This document shows, piece after piece, positions 35,809-45,210 of a stretch of DNA of 64,000 bases. The notes below the pieces were generated by a model. The model worked only from the letters and a program-made list of their open reading frames with translations, made no database searches and was not told the DNA's origin. Every line of letters starts with the position of its first letter. The stretch's first letter is position 1. This DNA is from JAJDFU01 sp964641965. Its GTDB lineage: Bacteria > Bacteroidota > Bacteroidia > Chitinophagales > Saprospiraceae. The stretch is from positions 39,141-103,140 of the forward strand of contig CAZXLD010000011.1 in NCBI GenBank assembly GCA_964641965.1. The letters are read 5' to 3'. The position numbers and the translations under genes are program-made.

Positions 35809-38800
35809 ATGTCAATTTTATATATCCGACAAAAACACGCAAAAATACTCCTGGCCTTTGCCTTTTTATTCTTGGCAGGCCTCCCGCTTGTACTTGCTCA
35901 GATCGAAATAAGCGGGACCATTACCGACGAAAACCAGGATCCTTTACCAGGAGCCAACGTCATAGTGAAAGGCTCTACATCAGGTACTGTTGCCGACTTG
36001 GAAGGTAATTTCAACCTGACTGTCCCTAATGCAGACGCTATTCTGATATTCAGTTATACGGGTTATGCCACTCAGGAAATCCCGGTAGGTAGTCAAACCG
36101 TATTCAACCTTACTTTAAGAAGCGATATCGCCCGATTAGGTGAAATTGTGGTAACTGGTTACGGTACACAACGCGAAAAATCCATTACCGGGGCTGTCTC
36201 GGTAGTCGATGTGGAAGACTTGAATAACAGCCAGTACACCAACCTCACAGATCGACTACAAGGTCGGGTAGCCGGGGTTACGGTAACTACTACCGGGGAA
36301 CCTGGCGCCCGTGGAGATATCAAGATACGGGGTACATCTTTCTTTGGCGATAACAATCCACTTTACGTAATCGATGGAGTACTGACTGATGACAGTCCCA
36401 ACCTGAACCCCGCTGATGTGGAATCTATACAGGTTCTGAAGGATGCTTCTTCCGCAGCCATTTATGGTTCACGGGCGGCCAACGGTGTGGTGGTCATCAC
36501 TACCAAAAAAGGTACCCGTGGGAAACCACAAGTCACGGTAAGTGCTAACTTCGGTATCCAGAATTTGCCTAAGGACGTGGAAATGGCAGATAATTTTCGA
36601 TGGGCAGAAATCATTAACGCCGCTCGGGATAATGCCGGTCTCCCCCGCCCGACCAAGGCGGATACGGATTTTGACCCTGCAGTCAATACCGACTGGAAAG
36701 GGGCTGTCTTCAATGAAAATGCCCTGTTACAGGATTTCAACGTGGGTGTATCGGCTGGAGGTGAGAATAGTAGAATCTATTTCAACCTGAACAATACCTA
36801 TCAGGAAGGTGTCGTAGAAGGCCCTTTGTTTGATCGGATCGGGATTCGCTTGAATTCGGAATTTGAGCTTTGGGGCCGTTTGAAAGTAGGTGAAAATCTA
36901 ACCATAAGCCGGGTGCGTAACAGTGGCTTGAACGAGTACATCGGGGTGAGCCCCATCAGTGGCGCCTATCAATCCTTACCAGTAATTCCGGTTTTTGATC
37001 CCCTCCAACCCAGTGGATACGGTATAGGTGTGATCGGTGTAGCCGAGTCCTTCATTGCCAACCCGATCGGTGTACGGGATGAGTTCAAAAATATTTCCGA
37101 GAACACACGTATTCTAGGTAATGTATACCTGGATCTGGAAATCATCGAAGGTCTGAATTACTACTTCAGCCTGGGTATTGATTCCGATTTTGGCTTTAAT
37201 AAATCCTTTAATCGAGCCGTTACCATTCGGATGTCGGATATTCCACTGTCCAGTCTTTCGGAAGGCCGATCAGAGTCCACCTCTTTATTTATCGAAAACC
37301 GCTTGACCTATGGGCGTACCTTTGGCAAGCACACTTTCTCTATAACCGGTGTTTACCAGGAACAAGAGATCAATGGGGCTGATCAAAACACTTCCTTTGA
37401 GGGCGGCTTTGATGGCGATGATCCTTTCTTCCAGATCAGTCAGGCGACGGTTCCTCCGATCGCCACGGGCGGTGAGTTCAGTTCGGCTATTCGTTCTATA
37501 TTGGGTAGAGCTACCTACAGTTTCGACGATCGCTACTTTTTCACCGGTATTCTTCGCTATGATGGTTCCTCCAAGTTTGCCGAGGAAAACCGTTGGGGAC
37601 TTTTCCCCTCCGTTTCGGCGGGTTGGAATCTGGCCAACGAACCTTTCTTCAATGTACCGATCATCTCTGACCTGAAGTTCAGAGCAGGTTACGGTGAAGT
37701 GGGTAATGCGAGTATAGGTGATTACCAATTTCAATCTGGAATCCTTTCCCAGGCTACAGGTGGTGTGAATTACGACCTGGGGCCTTCCAGTACTCCTACC
37801 ATTGGTGCCACCAGGGGAGCGATCGTTAACCGGGATATAACCTGGGAAACCCTGAAGGAAACCAACCTGGGAATCGACCTCGAAATGTTCGAAGGTAAGC
37901 TCTTCGCTACGGCGGATTACTACTTTGGTAACCTGGAAGACCTGCTAACGGAGGTGAATGTGCCACGTACTATCGGTTCTTTCGATACAGAGGCGCCTAC
38001 TATCAATGCAGTCTCCATGGAACGCCGAGGATGGGAGGTGACCTTTGGATGGAGAGACTATGATAAGAAGTTTAAATACAGCATTTCTGGAAACCTCTTT
38101 CAGACCAAAAATGAGATCACCCAACTTCCCTTCGGTGTAAATGAGTTCTTCGGTGGACTATCCGTTTCCCGCTTGGGTATCCCACTGGGTCAGTTATTTC
38201 TGGTCGAATATCTGGGTATATATACCAGCCAGGAACAGATCGATGCCGATGGTGTAACTATCAACGGAAGAACCCCTGTTGTGGGCGACGCCCGATACCG
38301 GGACGTAAACGGACGGGATGAAAATGGACAGCTGACCGGTCAACCCGATGGGAATGTCAACTTTGATGATGACCGAATCCTGGCTGGAGACCCGACTCCC
38401 AGGCTGCAGTATGGTTTTACTTTTACTGCCGAATACCTAGGATTTGATCTGAGTATTTTCTTCCAGGGCCTTGCCGGGCGGGATGTATACGGATCCTTCT
38501 ACGAAGGCCTGAACCAGGATCAAACCAGTAACTACACGGCCGATTACGATCCCTATATCAATGGATCCGGAACCGAACCTCGGCCGATTGCCAATGCAGA
38601 TTCAGGGAATAGTTTCCCAAGTACCCGCTTCGTGGAGAGTGGCTCCTTCTTCCGCTTGAAGAACCTGCAGTTGGGCTATACCGTCCCCTTCAAAAAGGTG
38701 GTACGGAATATGCGGCTCTATGTTGCAGGTCAGAATATCTTCACGATTGCCGACTATAGAGGACTGGATCCCGAATTCGAAGGTGGCGTTTTTGATCCCG

Positions 38801-38868
38801 GCGTAGATCCAGGAGGCTATCCTAACATTCGCACTTTCAGTGCCGGATTTAATGTAACCTTTCAATAA
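35809..38868 (+). CDS. susC-like: SusC/RagA-type TonB-dependent outer-membrane transporter
   Basis: 1019 aa. Signal peptide to ~residue 31 (VLAQ). A carboxypeptidase-regulatory-like domain at ~32-105 (ISGTITDENQDPLPGANVIVKG), plug domain ~115-240 (GEIVVTGYGTQREKSITGAV, RIRGTSFFGDNNPLYVIDGV, ESIQVLKDASSAAIYGSRAANGVVVITTKKG), then the 22-strand barrel ending FNVTFQ with a terminal aromatic. There is no N-terminal STN domain, so it is not expected to signal through an anti-sigma factor. It imports oligosaccharides with TonB energy together with the SusD partner 24 bases downstream. Confidence 0.95.
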   Translation: MSILYIRQKHAKILLAFAFLFLAGLPLVLAQIEISGTITDENQDPLPGANVIVKGSTSGTVADLEGNFNLTVPNADAILIFSYTGYATQEIPVGSQTVFNLTLRSDIARLGEIVVTGYGTQREKSITGAVSVVDVEDLNNSQYTNLTDRLQGRVAGVTVTTTGEPGARGDIKIRGTSFFGDNNPLYVIDGVLTDDSPNLNPADVESIQVLKDASSAAIYGSRAANGVVVITTKKGTRGKPQVTVSANFGIQNLPKDVEMADNFRWAEIINAARDNAGLPRPTKADTDFDPAVNTDWKGAVFNENALLQDFNVGVSAGGENSRIYFNLNNTYQEGVVEGPLFDRIGIRLNSEFELWGRLKVGENLTISRVRNSGLNEYIGVSPISGAYQSLPVIPVFDPLQPSGYGIGVIGVAESFIANPIGVRDEFKNISENTRILGNVYLDLEIIEGLNYYFSLGIDSDFGFNKSFNRAVTIRMSDIPLSSLSEGRSESTSLFIENRLTYGRTFGKHTFSITGVYQEQEINGADQNTSFEGGFDGDDPFFQISQATVPPIATGGEFSSAIRSILGRATYSFDDRYFFTGILRYDGSSKFAEENRWGLFPSVSAGWNLANEPFFNVPIISDLKFRAGYGEVGNASIGDYQFQSGILSQATGGVNYDLGPSSTPTIGATRGAIVNRDITWETLKETNLGIDLEMFEGKLFATADYYFGNLEDLLTEVNVPRTIGSFDTEAPTINAVSMERRGWEVTFGWRDYDKKFKYSISGNLFQTKNEITQLPFGVNEFFGGLSVSRLGIPLGQLFLVEYLGIYTSQEQIDADGVTINGRTPVVGDARYRDVNGRDENGQLTGQPDGNVNFDDDRILAGDPTPRLQYGFTFTAEYLGFDLSIFFQGLAGRDVYGSFYEGLNQDQTSNYTADYDPYINGSGTEPRPIANADSGNSFPSTRFVESGSFFRLKNLQLGYTVPFKKVVRNMRLYVAGQNIFTIADYRGLDPEFEGGVFDPGVDPGGYPNIRTFSAGFNVTFQ

Positions 38869-38892
38869 AAACGACTGAATACCACATAGATC

Positions 38893-40407
38893 ATGAAAAA
38901 GAAACTCTTACTACTATTTCAGGTTGTTCTTCTGGTTTCACTCAGTGGCTGTTTTGATCTGGAGAAAGTGAACCCAAACCAACAAAATGAGGATACGTTC
39001 TGGGTAGACGAAAATGCCTTATTCCAAGGTACGATCGCGACCTATGATGCGCTTCAAAACCTGGGAACTTACGGTCAGGATTATCATATCAATTATATCG
39101 GTTTATCAGATGAGGGGACGAACGAGTATCCATTTGAATTCAACGCTTTGGTCCGTTTTACATTGGATGATCCAACTGAGTTCCCATTTGAGGGTGCATG
39201 GGCAGGCGGATACGCCATGATCGGACGCGCTTTCCAGGTGATCGAACGCGTAGATGAAATTGGAGGGCCCAACACCCCCCGACTAGCAGCCGAAAACAAG
39301 TTTCTGGTAGGTTTGGCTTATTACAACCTCATCACCTCCTATGGCGAGCGAATCGCCTATGTGGATGGCATTCAAAGTGCCGCCGATAGGCCACGCCGAG
39401 CCGGAGAAGGAGAATTGTGGGCACTGGCTGAAAACTTTCTTCTGGAAGCAATTCCCGACTTACCACTTGCCAGTCAAATTCCAAATTCGGAATACGGAAG
39501 AGCATCCAGGGGAGCTGCCCAAACCCTGCTGGCTAAAATCTATTTGCAGCAAGGAAAGTATACGGAAGCAGAACCGCTTCTCCAGGAAATTGTAGATTCT
39601 GATCAATACCAGTTACTGGAAAATTATGAGGATAATTTCACCGAGCTGAATATTGTCAATTCGGAAGCTGTATTCGTCGTGAATTTCATTCACCAAGGCC
39701 CTCCCGGAGAAACGAATTGGCACCGGCGGGTCAATATTTTCAGTCCGGCCGAACAGTTAGGTGGATTCGGGGATATTCAGGCTACCAACCTCATGCTAGA
39801 CGCCTTCCTGGAAGAGCCGGATGCAGATGGCAATGTAGACCAACGCCTTGATGTAACTACATTTCATCCAGAATCTCCGCGGCCTTACTACGGACAGCCT
39901 TGGTCTTGGTGGTCGCAGTTCATCATCAATCCGGATATCCCCAATGCCTTCTTCAAGTATTCGGAGCAAGCGCAAGCAGAGATTAACGCTGCCGCAGGAG
40001 GAGCAGGTGTAATTGAGCGGGACGGGGGTACAGACTTCATCATTTTCCGTTATTCGGATGTGCTTTTACTGCTGGCCGAAACCTTAAACCAAAACGGTAA
40101 AACAGCCGAAGCTTATCAGTATGTGGATCAGGTCCGGGAGCGCGCAAATATGCTGCCCTTATCTACAGCCAAACCCGGTTTGGGACAAGCTGAATTCTTT
40201 GAGCAGATCAAGCATGAACGTCTGGTAGAATTGGCTGGTGAGCTGGTTCGGTTTTTTGACCTCAAGCGCTGGGGCATGTTCGGACCTCAAAATGCCGTAA
40301 ACGATCCCAACTTCGCCACGTTCACCGTTGGACAAGACGAACTATTCCCGATTCCACAATCAGAATTGGATCTAAACGAAAATCTGGTTCAGAATCCAGG
40401 GTACTAA
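38893..40407 (+). CDS. susD-like: SusD/RagB-type glycan-binding lipoprotein
   Basis: 504 aa; lipobox SLSGC at residue 19. SusD fold with N-terminal helical part (NEDTFWVDENALFQG), TPR-like helices (AAENKFLVGLAYYNLITSYGERIAYV), LLAKIYLQQGKYTEAEPLLQEI, and the C-terminal family signatures FRYSDVLLLLAETLNQNG, IKHERLVELAGELVRFFDLKRWG and LFPIPQSELDLN. Works as the lid and binder on SusC. Ends 58 bases before a strong terminator. Confidence 0.95.
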   Translation: MKKKLLLLFQVVLLVSLSGCFDLEKVNPNQQNEDTFWVDENALFQGTIATYDALQNLGTYGQDYHINYIGLSDEGTNEYPFEFNALVRFTLDDPTEFPFEGAWAGGYAMIGRAFQVIERVDEIGGPNTPRLAAENKFLVGLAYYNLITSYGERIAYVDGIQSAADRPRRAGEGELWALAENFLLEAIPDLPLASQIPNSEYGRASRGAAQTLLAKIYLQQGKYTEAEPLLQEIVDSDQYQLLENYEDNFTELNIVNSEAVFVVNFIHQGPPGETNWHRRVNIFSPAEQLGGFGDIQATNLMLDAFLEEPDADGNVDQRLDVTTFHPESPRPYYGQPWSWWSQFIINPDIPNAFFKYSEQAQAEINAAAGGAGVIERDGGTDFIIFRYSDVLLLLAETLNQNGKTAEAYQYVDQVRERANMLPLSTAKPGLGQAEFFEQIKHERLVELAGELVRFFDLKRWGMFGPQNAVNDPNFATFTVGQDELFPIPQSELDLNENLVQNPGY

Positions 40408-40442
40408 ATCCATTTATCGATTAGTCCTATAAAGGCTGAAAT

Positions 40443-40497
40443 GCAGGCCAGCCTGCAAACGGAACGGTGGGGTGCCAGCAGGTGCTCCACCTTTTTT
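40443..40497 (+). terminator. Double hairpin with T6 run after susD
   Basis: A 6-bp stem with a 2-base loop (GCAGGC-CA-GCCTGC, 40443-40456) is followed by an 11-bp stem with three G-U pairs (GGTGGGGTGCC, 40466-40476, with GGTGCTCCACC, 40481-40491; loop AGCA) and T6 (40492-40497). It fits a Rho-independent or partial terminator separating susCD from the enzymes. Confidence 0.75.
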
Positions 40498-40535
40498 CAA
40501 GCGAATTTTGGCCCCTTACCAAAACTTGACATGCC

Positions 40536-42926
40536 ATGAAATCCAACTTTCGTACCCTACTCTCGGCCTTCCTCCTCATGGGGATGTGCTTCAGCTGTAC
40601 GCCTTCCGAAACATCTTCGTTTGTCAAACCCGAACACGGCTACTTCACCGAAAAGCAAGCCAGCAAGTGGGAGGAGTCCATGCTCACCGGGAATGGAACC
40701 ATAGGGGCCCTCGTCCCGGGAAACCCTGGCGAAGAAACCATCATTCTCTGCCATGAAAAGCTATTTATGCCAGAATATGCTCCTACCGAAGCACCGGACT
40801 TGGGTAACAGTTTACCAAAGATCCGCGAACTGGTCCTGAATGGTCGGTCAGAGGAGGCAGTTGAGTTGGTCAGTGACCTGGGCATGGAGGTAGGTATTTC
40901 GGGTATGATCTGGACCGATGCGCTTATACCGGCCTGCCAAATGGAATTGGTGCCGCTCTCCGACAACAGTCCGATACAATATTTGCGCTCGGTCAACTAT
41001 GAGACCGGAGAAGCCACAACCAATTGGAAGACTGCCCAAGGGGCTTACACCCGCTCCATATTTGCTTCCCGGCCGGATGGTGTTATTGCTACCCGAATAT
41101 CCAGCAGTGATGGGGCTCCCATAAGTCTTAAACTGCGCTTAACCCAACTACCGCTGCCGGAATCGGAGGAAGAGGAAGATGAAGACGAAGAAAGCTATAT
41201 GCCCGACGACCTTATTGAGTCCGTCTCGGTTACCATTGAAGGAGATAAGGTTCGTTATTTAAACCGCTTCAAAAGGCAATGGGAAGGTTCGCTTAAAAGC
41301 TACCTTGCCGAGACCAAGGTAATTACCTCCGGAGGAGAGTTGACTTCAGATGATGAATGGCTCTATATTCGGGATGCTCAGGAAGTGCTGCTCCTATCCG
41401 ACATTCAGCTGAGCTATGATGCACAAGTACCCACGAATACCCGGGTAGACCAAATCCCGAATCCTTCTTATTCAAATTTGCTGGATAGGCATGCCCCGGT
41501 TCAAAGCGAAATGTTTAATCGTTTTCAACTGAACCTCGGTAATCAAGAACGCAACACAGCTCCTACCGAAGCTCTTTTGGAATCCTCTTCCTTTGGGAAT
41601 CTGGATCCCGCATTAGTAAATCAATTGTGTGAAGCTTCCCGATATGCCGTCATCAGCAGTACAGGGGAAATCCCGCCGACCCTACAGGGAATTTGGGGCG
41701 GAACCTGGCGGCCGGCATGGTCAAGCGATTTCACCTTAAATGGAAATGTACCATCCGTCCTTGCGAGTGGCTTGAATACGAACCTTCAGGAGGTAATTGA
41801 AGCTTACATGGATTACATGTGGTCCATGTACGATGACTTCCGGGACAATGCGCAAGACCTGTATGGCGCACCCGGTATTTTTGTTCCTTCCCGAACTAGT
41901 TCATCCGGCAAAACCTATCATTATGGTGAAGCGTATCCGCACCTGTTGTGGTACGCGGGCGGTGCCTGGACTGCTCAAATTTTCTACGACTACTGGCTCT
42001 ACAAAGGGAATGAACAGTTTTTGAAAGAAAAGGCGATCCCGTTAATGACGGATGCAGCTGATTTTTATGTGCATATCCTGTACGAAGATGAAGCGGGCAA
42101 GCTGAACTTCCTCCCCTCCTATTCGCCCGAAGTGGGCCCAATGGATGAGCATCCACTTTCCATCAACGCCACCATGGATATTGCTGCGCTAAAACAACTG
42201 TTGCGCAACCTGATTAGCCTGTCTGAACAAGGTTACATCACCGAAACCAGGGTCAATACCTGGAAGACCATACTGGACCGCCTACCCACTTACGCCATCG
42301 ATGAGGAAGGTGATCTGAAAGAATGGATCTGGCCCGGTTTTGAAAATGACAATGCCCACCGCCATGCCTCCCATTTGTATCCCTTATTTTATGAGGTCGA
42401 TCCGGCTTTCGAAACAGACCCGAGCTTGGAAGAAGCTGCCATAACCGCCATTGAAAAACGATTGGAATATCGACGGGCCGGTAACGGAGCCGAGATGGCG
42501 TTTGGATTGGTTCAAAAAGGATTGGCCGCTGCCCATATCGGTGATACGCGCCATGCCTATGAATGTGTTGACTGGTTGTGCAACTCCTATTGGTCGCCCG
42601 CCTATACCTCTTACCACGATGTTGGTGAGATCTTCAATGTGGATATCTGTGGCGGCTTGCCTGCAGTAGTTACCGAAATGATCGTACAGTCTTCGCCAAA
42701 TGAGATTCAGTTCCTTCCTGCGCTACCTGAAGAGTGGCCTGACGGAACCCTTAAAGGAGCCGGTACCCGTTGTGGAACTACGGTAGATTTGGTTTGGGAA
42801 AAGGGCAAACCTGTATCCGCTACATTTACCTCTGTAAAAGATGGTCAGGTCCAGTTGACCTTTGGCGAACAAAGCTGGGATCTTGATTTAGTGGCGGGGC
42901 AAACCTTAAATTGGGAAATGGAATAA
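40536..42926 (+). CDS. GH95 family glycoside hydrolase (alpha-L-fucosidase / alpha-L-galactosidase type)
   Basis: 796 aa; lipobox MCFSC. N-terminal beta-sandwich opens with the family hallmark WEESMLTGNGTIGALV. The (alpha/alpha)6 barrel holds LQGIWGGTWRPAWSSDFTLNGNV, FVPSRTSSSGK, FLPSYSPEVGP (Glu532, candidate acid) and HRHASHLYPLF. GH95 inverts alpha-1,2-fucosyl or alpha-L-galactosyl bonds. The Asn-bearing strand reads TLNGNVPS rather than the common N-x-N-x-Q-M-N-Y-W, so it belongs to a divergent branch and the specificity is open. A Glu/Asp-rich insert lies near residue 215. Confidence 0.85.
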   Translation: MKSNFRTLLSAFLLMGMCFSCTPSETSSFVKPEHGYFTEKQASKWEESMLTGNGTIGALVPGNPGEETIILCHEKLFMPEYAPTEAPDLGNSLPKIRELVLNGRSEEAVELVSDLGMEVGISGMIWTDALIPACQMELVPLSDNSPIQYLRSVNYETGEATTNWKTAQGAYTRSIFASRPDGVIATRISSSDGAPISLKLRLTQLPLPESEEEEDEDEESYMPDDLIESVSVTIEGDKVRYLNRFKRQWEGSLKSYLAETKVITSGGELTSDDEWLYIRDAQEVLLLSDIQLSYDAQVPTNTRVDQIPNPSYSNLLDRHAPVQSEMFNRFQLNLGNQERNTAPTEALLESSSFGNLDPALVNQLCEASRYAVISSTGEIPPTLQGIWGGTWRPAWSSDFTLNGNVPSVLASGLNTNLQEVIEAYMDYMWSMYDDFRDNAQDLYGAPGIFVPSRTSSSGKTYHYGEAYPHLLWYAGGAWTAQIFYDYWLYKGNEQFLKEKAIPLMTDAADFYVHILYEDEAGKLNFLPSYSPEVGPMDEHPLSINATMDIAALKQLLRNLISLSEQGYITETRVNTWKTILDRLPTYAIDEEGDLKEWIWPGFENDNAHRHASHLYPLFYEVDPAFETDPSLEEAAITAIEKRLEYRRAGNGAEMAFGLVQKGLAAAHIGDTRHAYECVDWLCNSYWSPAYTSYHDVGEIFNVDICGGLPAVVTEMIVQSSPNEIQFLPALPEEWPDGTLKGAGTRCGTTVDLVWEKGKPVSATFTSVKDGQVQLTFGEQSWDLDLVAGQTLNWEME

Positions 42927-42947
42927 TCGAATGCAACGTCAGAGATC

Positions 42948-45194
42948 ATGAGAGACATCTTCTGCGGTCTAATACTGATCCTGTTCTCATGCTGTCAAAT
43001 GGAGCAGCCTGCACATTCACCTATCGACCTTTCTCCAGAAGAAAGAGCACGGGATCTGGTAAGACGAATGAGCCTGGAGGAAAAGATATTGCAACTGGGG
43101 AGTGATGCTCCTGCTATTCCAAGGCTTGGATTAAGGGCCTACCATTATCAGGGAGAAGCCTTGCATGGGTTGGCAGAAGCCTACGGAGGCAGATTGATGA
43201 GAGGCACCTCTTTTCCACAGTCAATTGCTATGGGAAGTACCTGGAATCCGGTGCTTCTGAAGCAGGTAGCAACAGCGATTTCGGATGAAGCCAGAGGATA
43301 TTACAATGCTGGTGAGTTGGATCTTACCTTTTGGAGTCCCAATATCAATATGCTTAGGGATCCCAGGTGGGGGCGCAATGATGAGGCTTACAGCGAAGAT
43401 CCATACCTCATGTCCCGAATGGCAGTGGCTTTTACGCAAGGTATGCAAGGTGACCATCCCAAGTACTTGAAGACCATTATCACTCCCAAACATTTCGTGG
43501 CCAATAATTCAGAATACAATCGACATGATGGCAGCTCGAATGTATCCGAGCGTTGGCTGAGAGAATACTATTTCCCAGCCTTTAAAGCCGCCTTTACAGA
43601 GGGGGGAGCTTATTCTACCATGTGTGCTTATAATCGTGTCAATGAAGTGCCCGCCTGCGGAGACCCTTGGTTGCTTACTCAGGTACTTCGTCAGGAATGG
43701 GGTTTTGAAGGCTATGTCGTTTCCGACTGCGGTGCCATCAGTGACATCATTCATCAGCATAAATACACAGAGAATGAGGTACAAGCTGTAGCAGCTGCCA
43801 TGAACGCAGGTATGGACCTGGAATGCGAAGGAGGTGGAGATGAGCAATTGCTTTACGAAAAGTATTTGAAGCAGGCGGTAGACGAAGGGTTGGTGGATCA
43901 AGCCACCCTCGATGATCGGGTGGTAAATGTGTTAAAAAGTCGAATGCTCTTAGGTGACCTGGACCCAAAAGAGGCGGTCCCTTATACATCTATCTCAAAA
44001 GAGGTGGTAGAAAGTAAAGAGCATCAAGCCCTGGCATTGAAAGCAGCCCGGGAATCTATTATCCTGCTTAAAAATGAAGGCCGAGCCCTTCCGCTGGCTA
44101 AGCATCTCCAATCGATCGCTGTAATTGGTCCAAATGCCAATAAAGCGGTTTTGGGCGCTTACAGCGGTAAGCCCACGCATACCACTTCTGTTTTGGAAGG
44201 GATCCAACAAAAGGTCGGCGACGAGGTAGAAATAGTCTATGAAAAAGGATGCGCCATAACTTTTCCTAACGCCTCTTTCCTGGAAGGCCTCGAGGAATGG
44301 GGTAAATATGTCATGGATTCCGAACGGGAAGAATACGAGATGATCCTGGCGGAAGTAGAAGAAGAATTTGGAGAAGATGACGATATCCGTATCAATAGAG
44401 CGGTAGAATTGGCTAAAAAAGTAGATCAAGTGGTTTTGGTAATGGGTACCGGCCGGTTTGTTTCCAATGAAGAATCGGATGCAGAGTCCCTTTCCTGGCC
44501 TGGCAGACAGCAAGAACTGATTCAAAGGGTGACAGCGGCCAATTCCAATGTAGTGCTGGTTTTGGTAAATGGTTTTCCCATCACCATGAATTGGGAAAAG
44601 GAGCATGTACCCGCCATTGTAGAAAGCTGGTATGCCGGTCAAGCTCAGGGAACTGCCATTGCAGATGTATTGTTCGGAGACTATAATCCAGGCGGAAAGC
44701 TCCCCATCACCTGGTATCAGTCTGAAACTGGTCTTCCACCGATTGGCGATTACGATATCACCAAAGGAAGAACATATTGGTTCTATGAGGGAGAGGTCCT
44801 TTTTCCCTTCGGTTTTGGGCTGAGTTATACCCGGTTTGAGCTAAGTCAGATAGAACTGAACCCTACGGAATTGGCCGCCTCCGCCCCGGGCAATATTTCC
44901 GTACAGGTCAACTTGACAAACCTTGGAGAAAAAGCCGGAGACGAGGTCGTACAATTGTATATCAAAGACCTGGAATCTTCCGTAGTGCAACCTGAAAAGC
45001 GTTTGCGCAAGTTCCAACGCGTATCGCTGGAGTCGGGCGAAACCCAAACCATCACCTTTACCCTTTCCGGTGAAGATTTTTCCCATTGGGATGAAGAAAC
45101 AGAGCAATGGACGATCGAACCTGGTGACTTTGAGATCCAGCTGGGTACCTCCTCCTCAGCGATTACCTTTCGAGAAACCCTTTCCTTAAAGTGA
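42948..45194 (+). CDS. GH3 family beta-glycosidase
   Basis: 748 aa lipoprotein (lipobox LFSCC). The TIM-like domain has RLGLRAYHYQGEALHG, PNINMLRDPRWGRNDEAYSEDP, KHFVANNSEYNRH and the nucleophile in VVSDCGA (Asp260). The alpha/beta-sandwich follows (LPLAKHLQSIAVIGPNAN), and a C-terminal Fn3-like domain (VQVNLTNLGEKAGDEVVQLY). The YHYQGEALHG and NNSEYNRH motifs are closest to beta-xylosidase/beta-glucosidase subgroups. Between GH3 domains there is an unusual acidic stretch (EEYEMILAEVEEEFGEDDD). Starts 21 bases after GH95. Confidence 0.9.
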   Translation: MRDIFCGLILILFSCCQMEQPAHSPIDLSPEERARDLVRRMSLEEKILQLGSDAPAIPRLGLRAYHYQGEALHGLAEAYGGRLMRGTSFPQSIAMGSTWNPVLLKQVATAISDEARGYYNAGELDLTFWSPNINMLRDPRWGRNDEAYSEDPYLMSRMAVAFTQGMQGDHPKYLKTIITPKHFVANNSEYNRHDGSSNVSERWLREYYFPAFKAAFTEGGAYSTMCAYNRVNEVPACGDPWLLTQVLRQEWGFEGYVVSDCGAISDIIHQHKYTENEVQAVAAAMNAGMDLECEGGGDEQLLYEKYLKQAVDEGLVDQATLDDRVVNVLKSRMLLGDLDPKEAVPYTSISKEVVESKEHQALALKAARESIILLKNEGRALPLAKHLQSIAVIGPNANKAVLGAYSGKPTHTTSVLEGIQQKVGDEVEIVYEKGCAITFPNASFLEGLEEWGKYVMDSEREEYEMILAEVEEEFGEDDDIRINRAVELAKKVDQVVLVMGTGRFVSNEESDAESLSWPGRQQELIQRVTAANSNVVLVLVNGFPITMNWEKEHVPAIVESWYAGQAQGTAIADVLFGDYNPGGKLPITWYQSETGLPPIGDYDITKGRTYWFYEGEVLFPFGFGLSYTRFELSQIELNPTELAASAPGNISVQVNLTNLGEKAGDEVVQLYIKDLESSVVQPEKRLRKFQRVSLESGETQTITFTLSGEDFSHWDEETEQWTIEPGDFEIQLGTSSSAITFRETLSLK

Positions 45195-45210
45195 GCAGTA
45201 ATTTTGTGTT

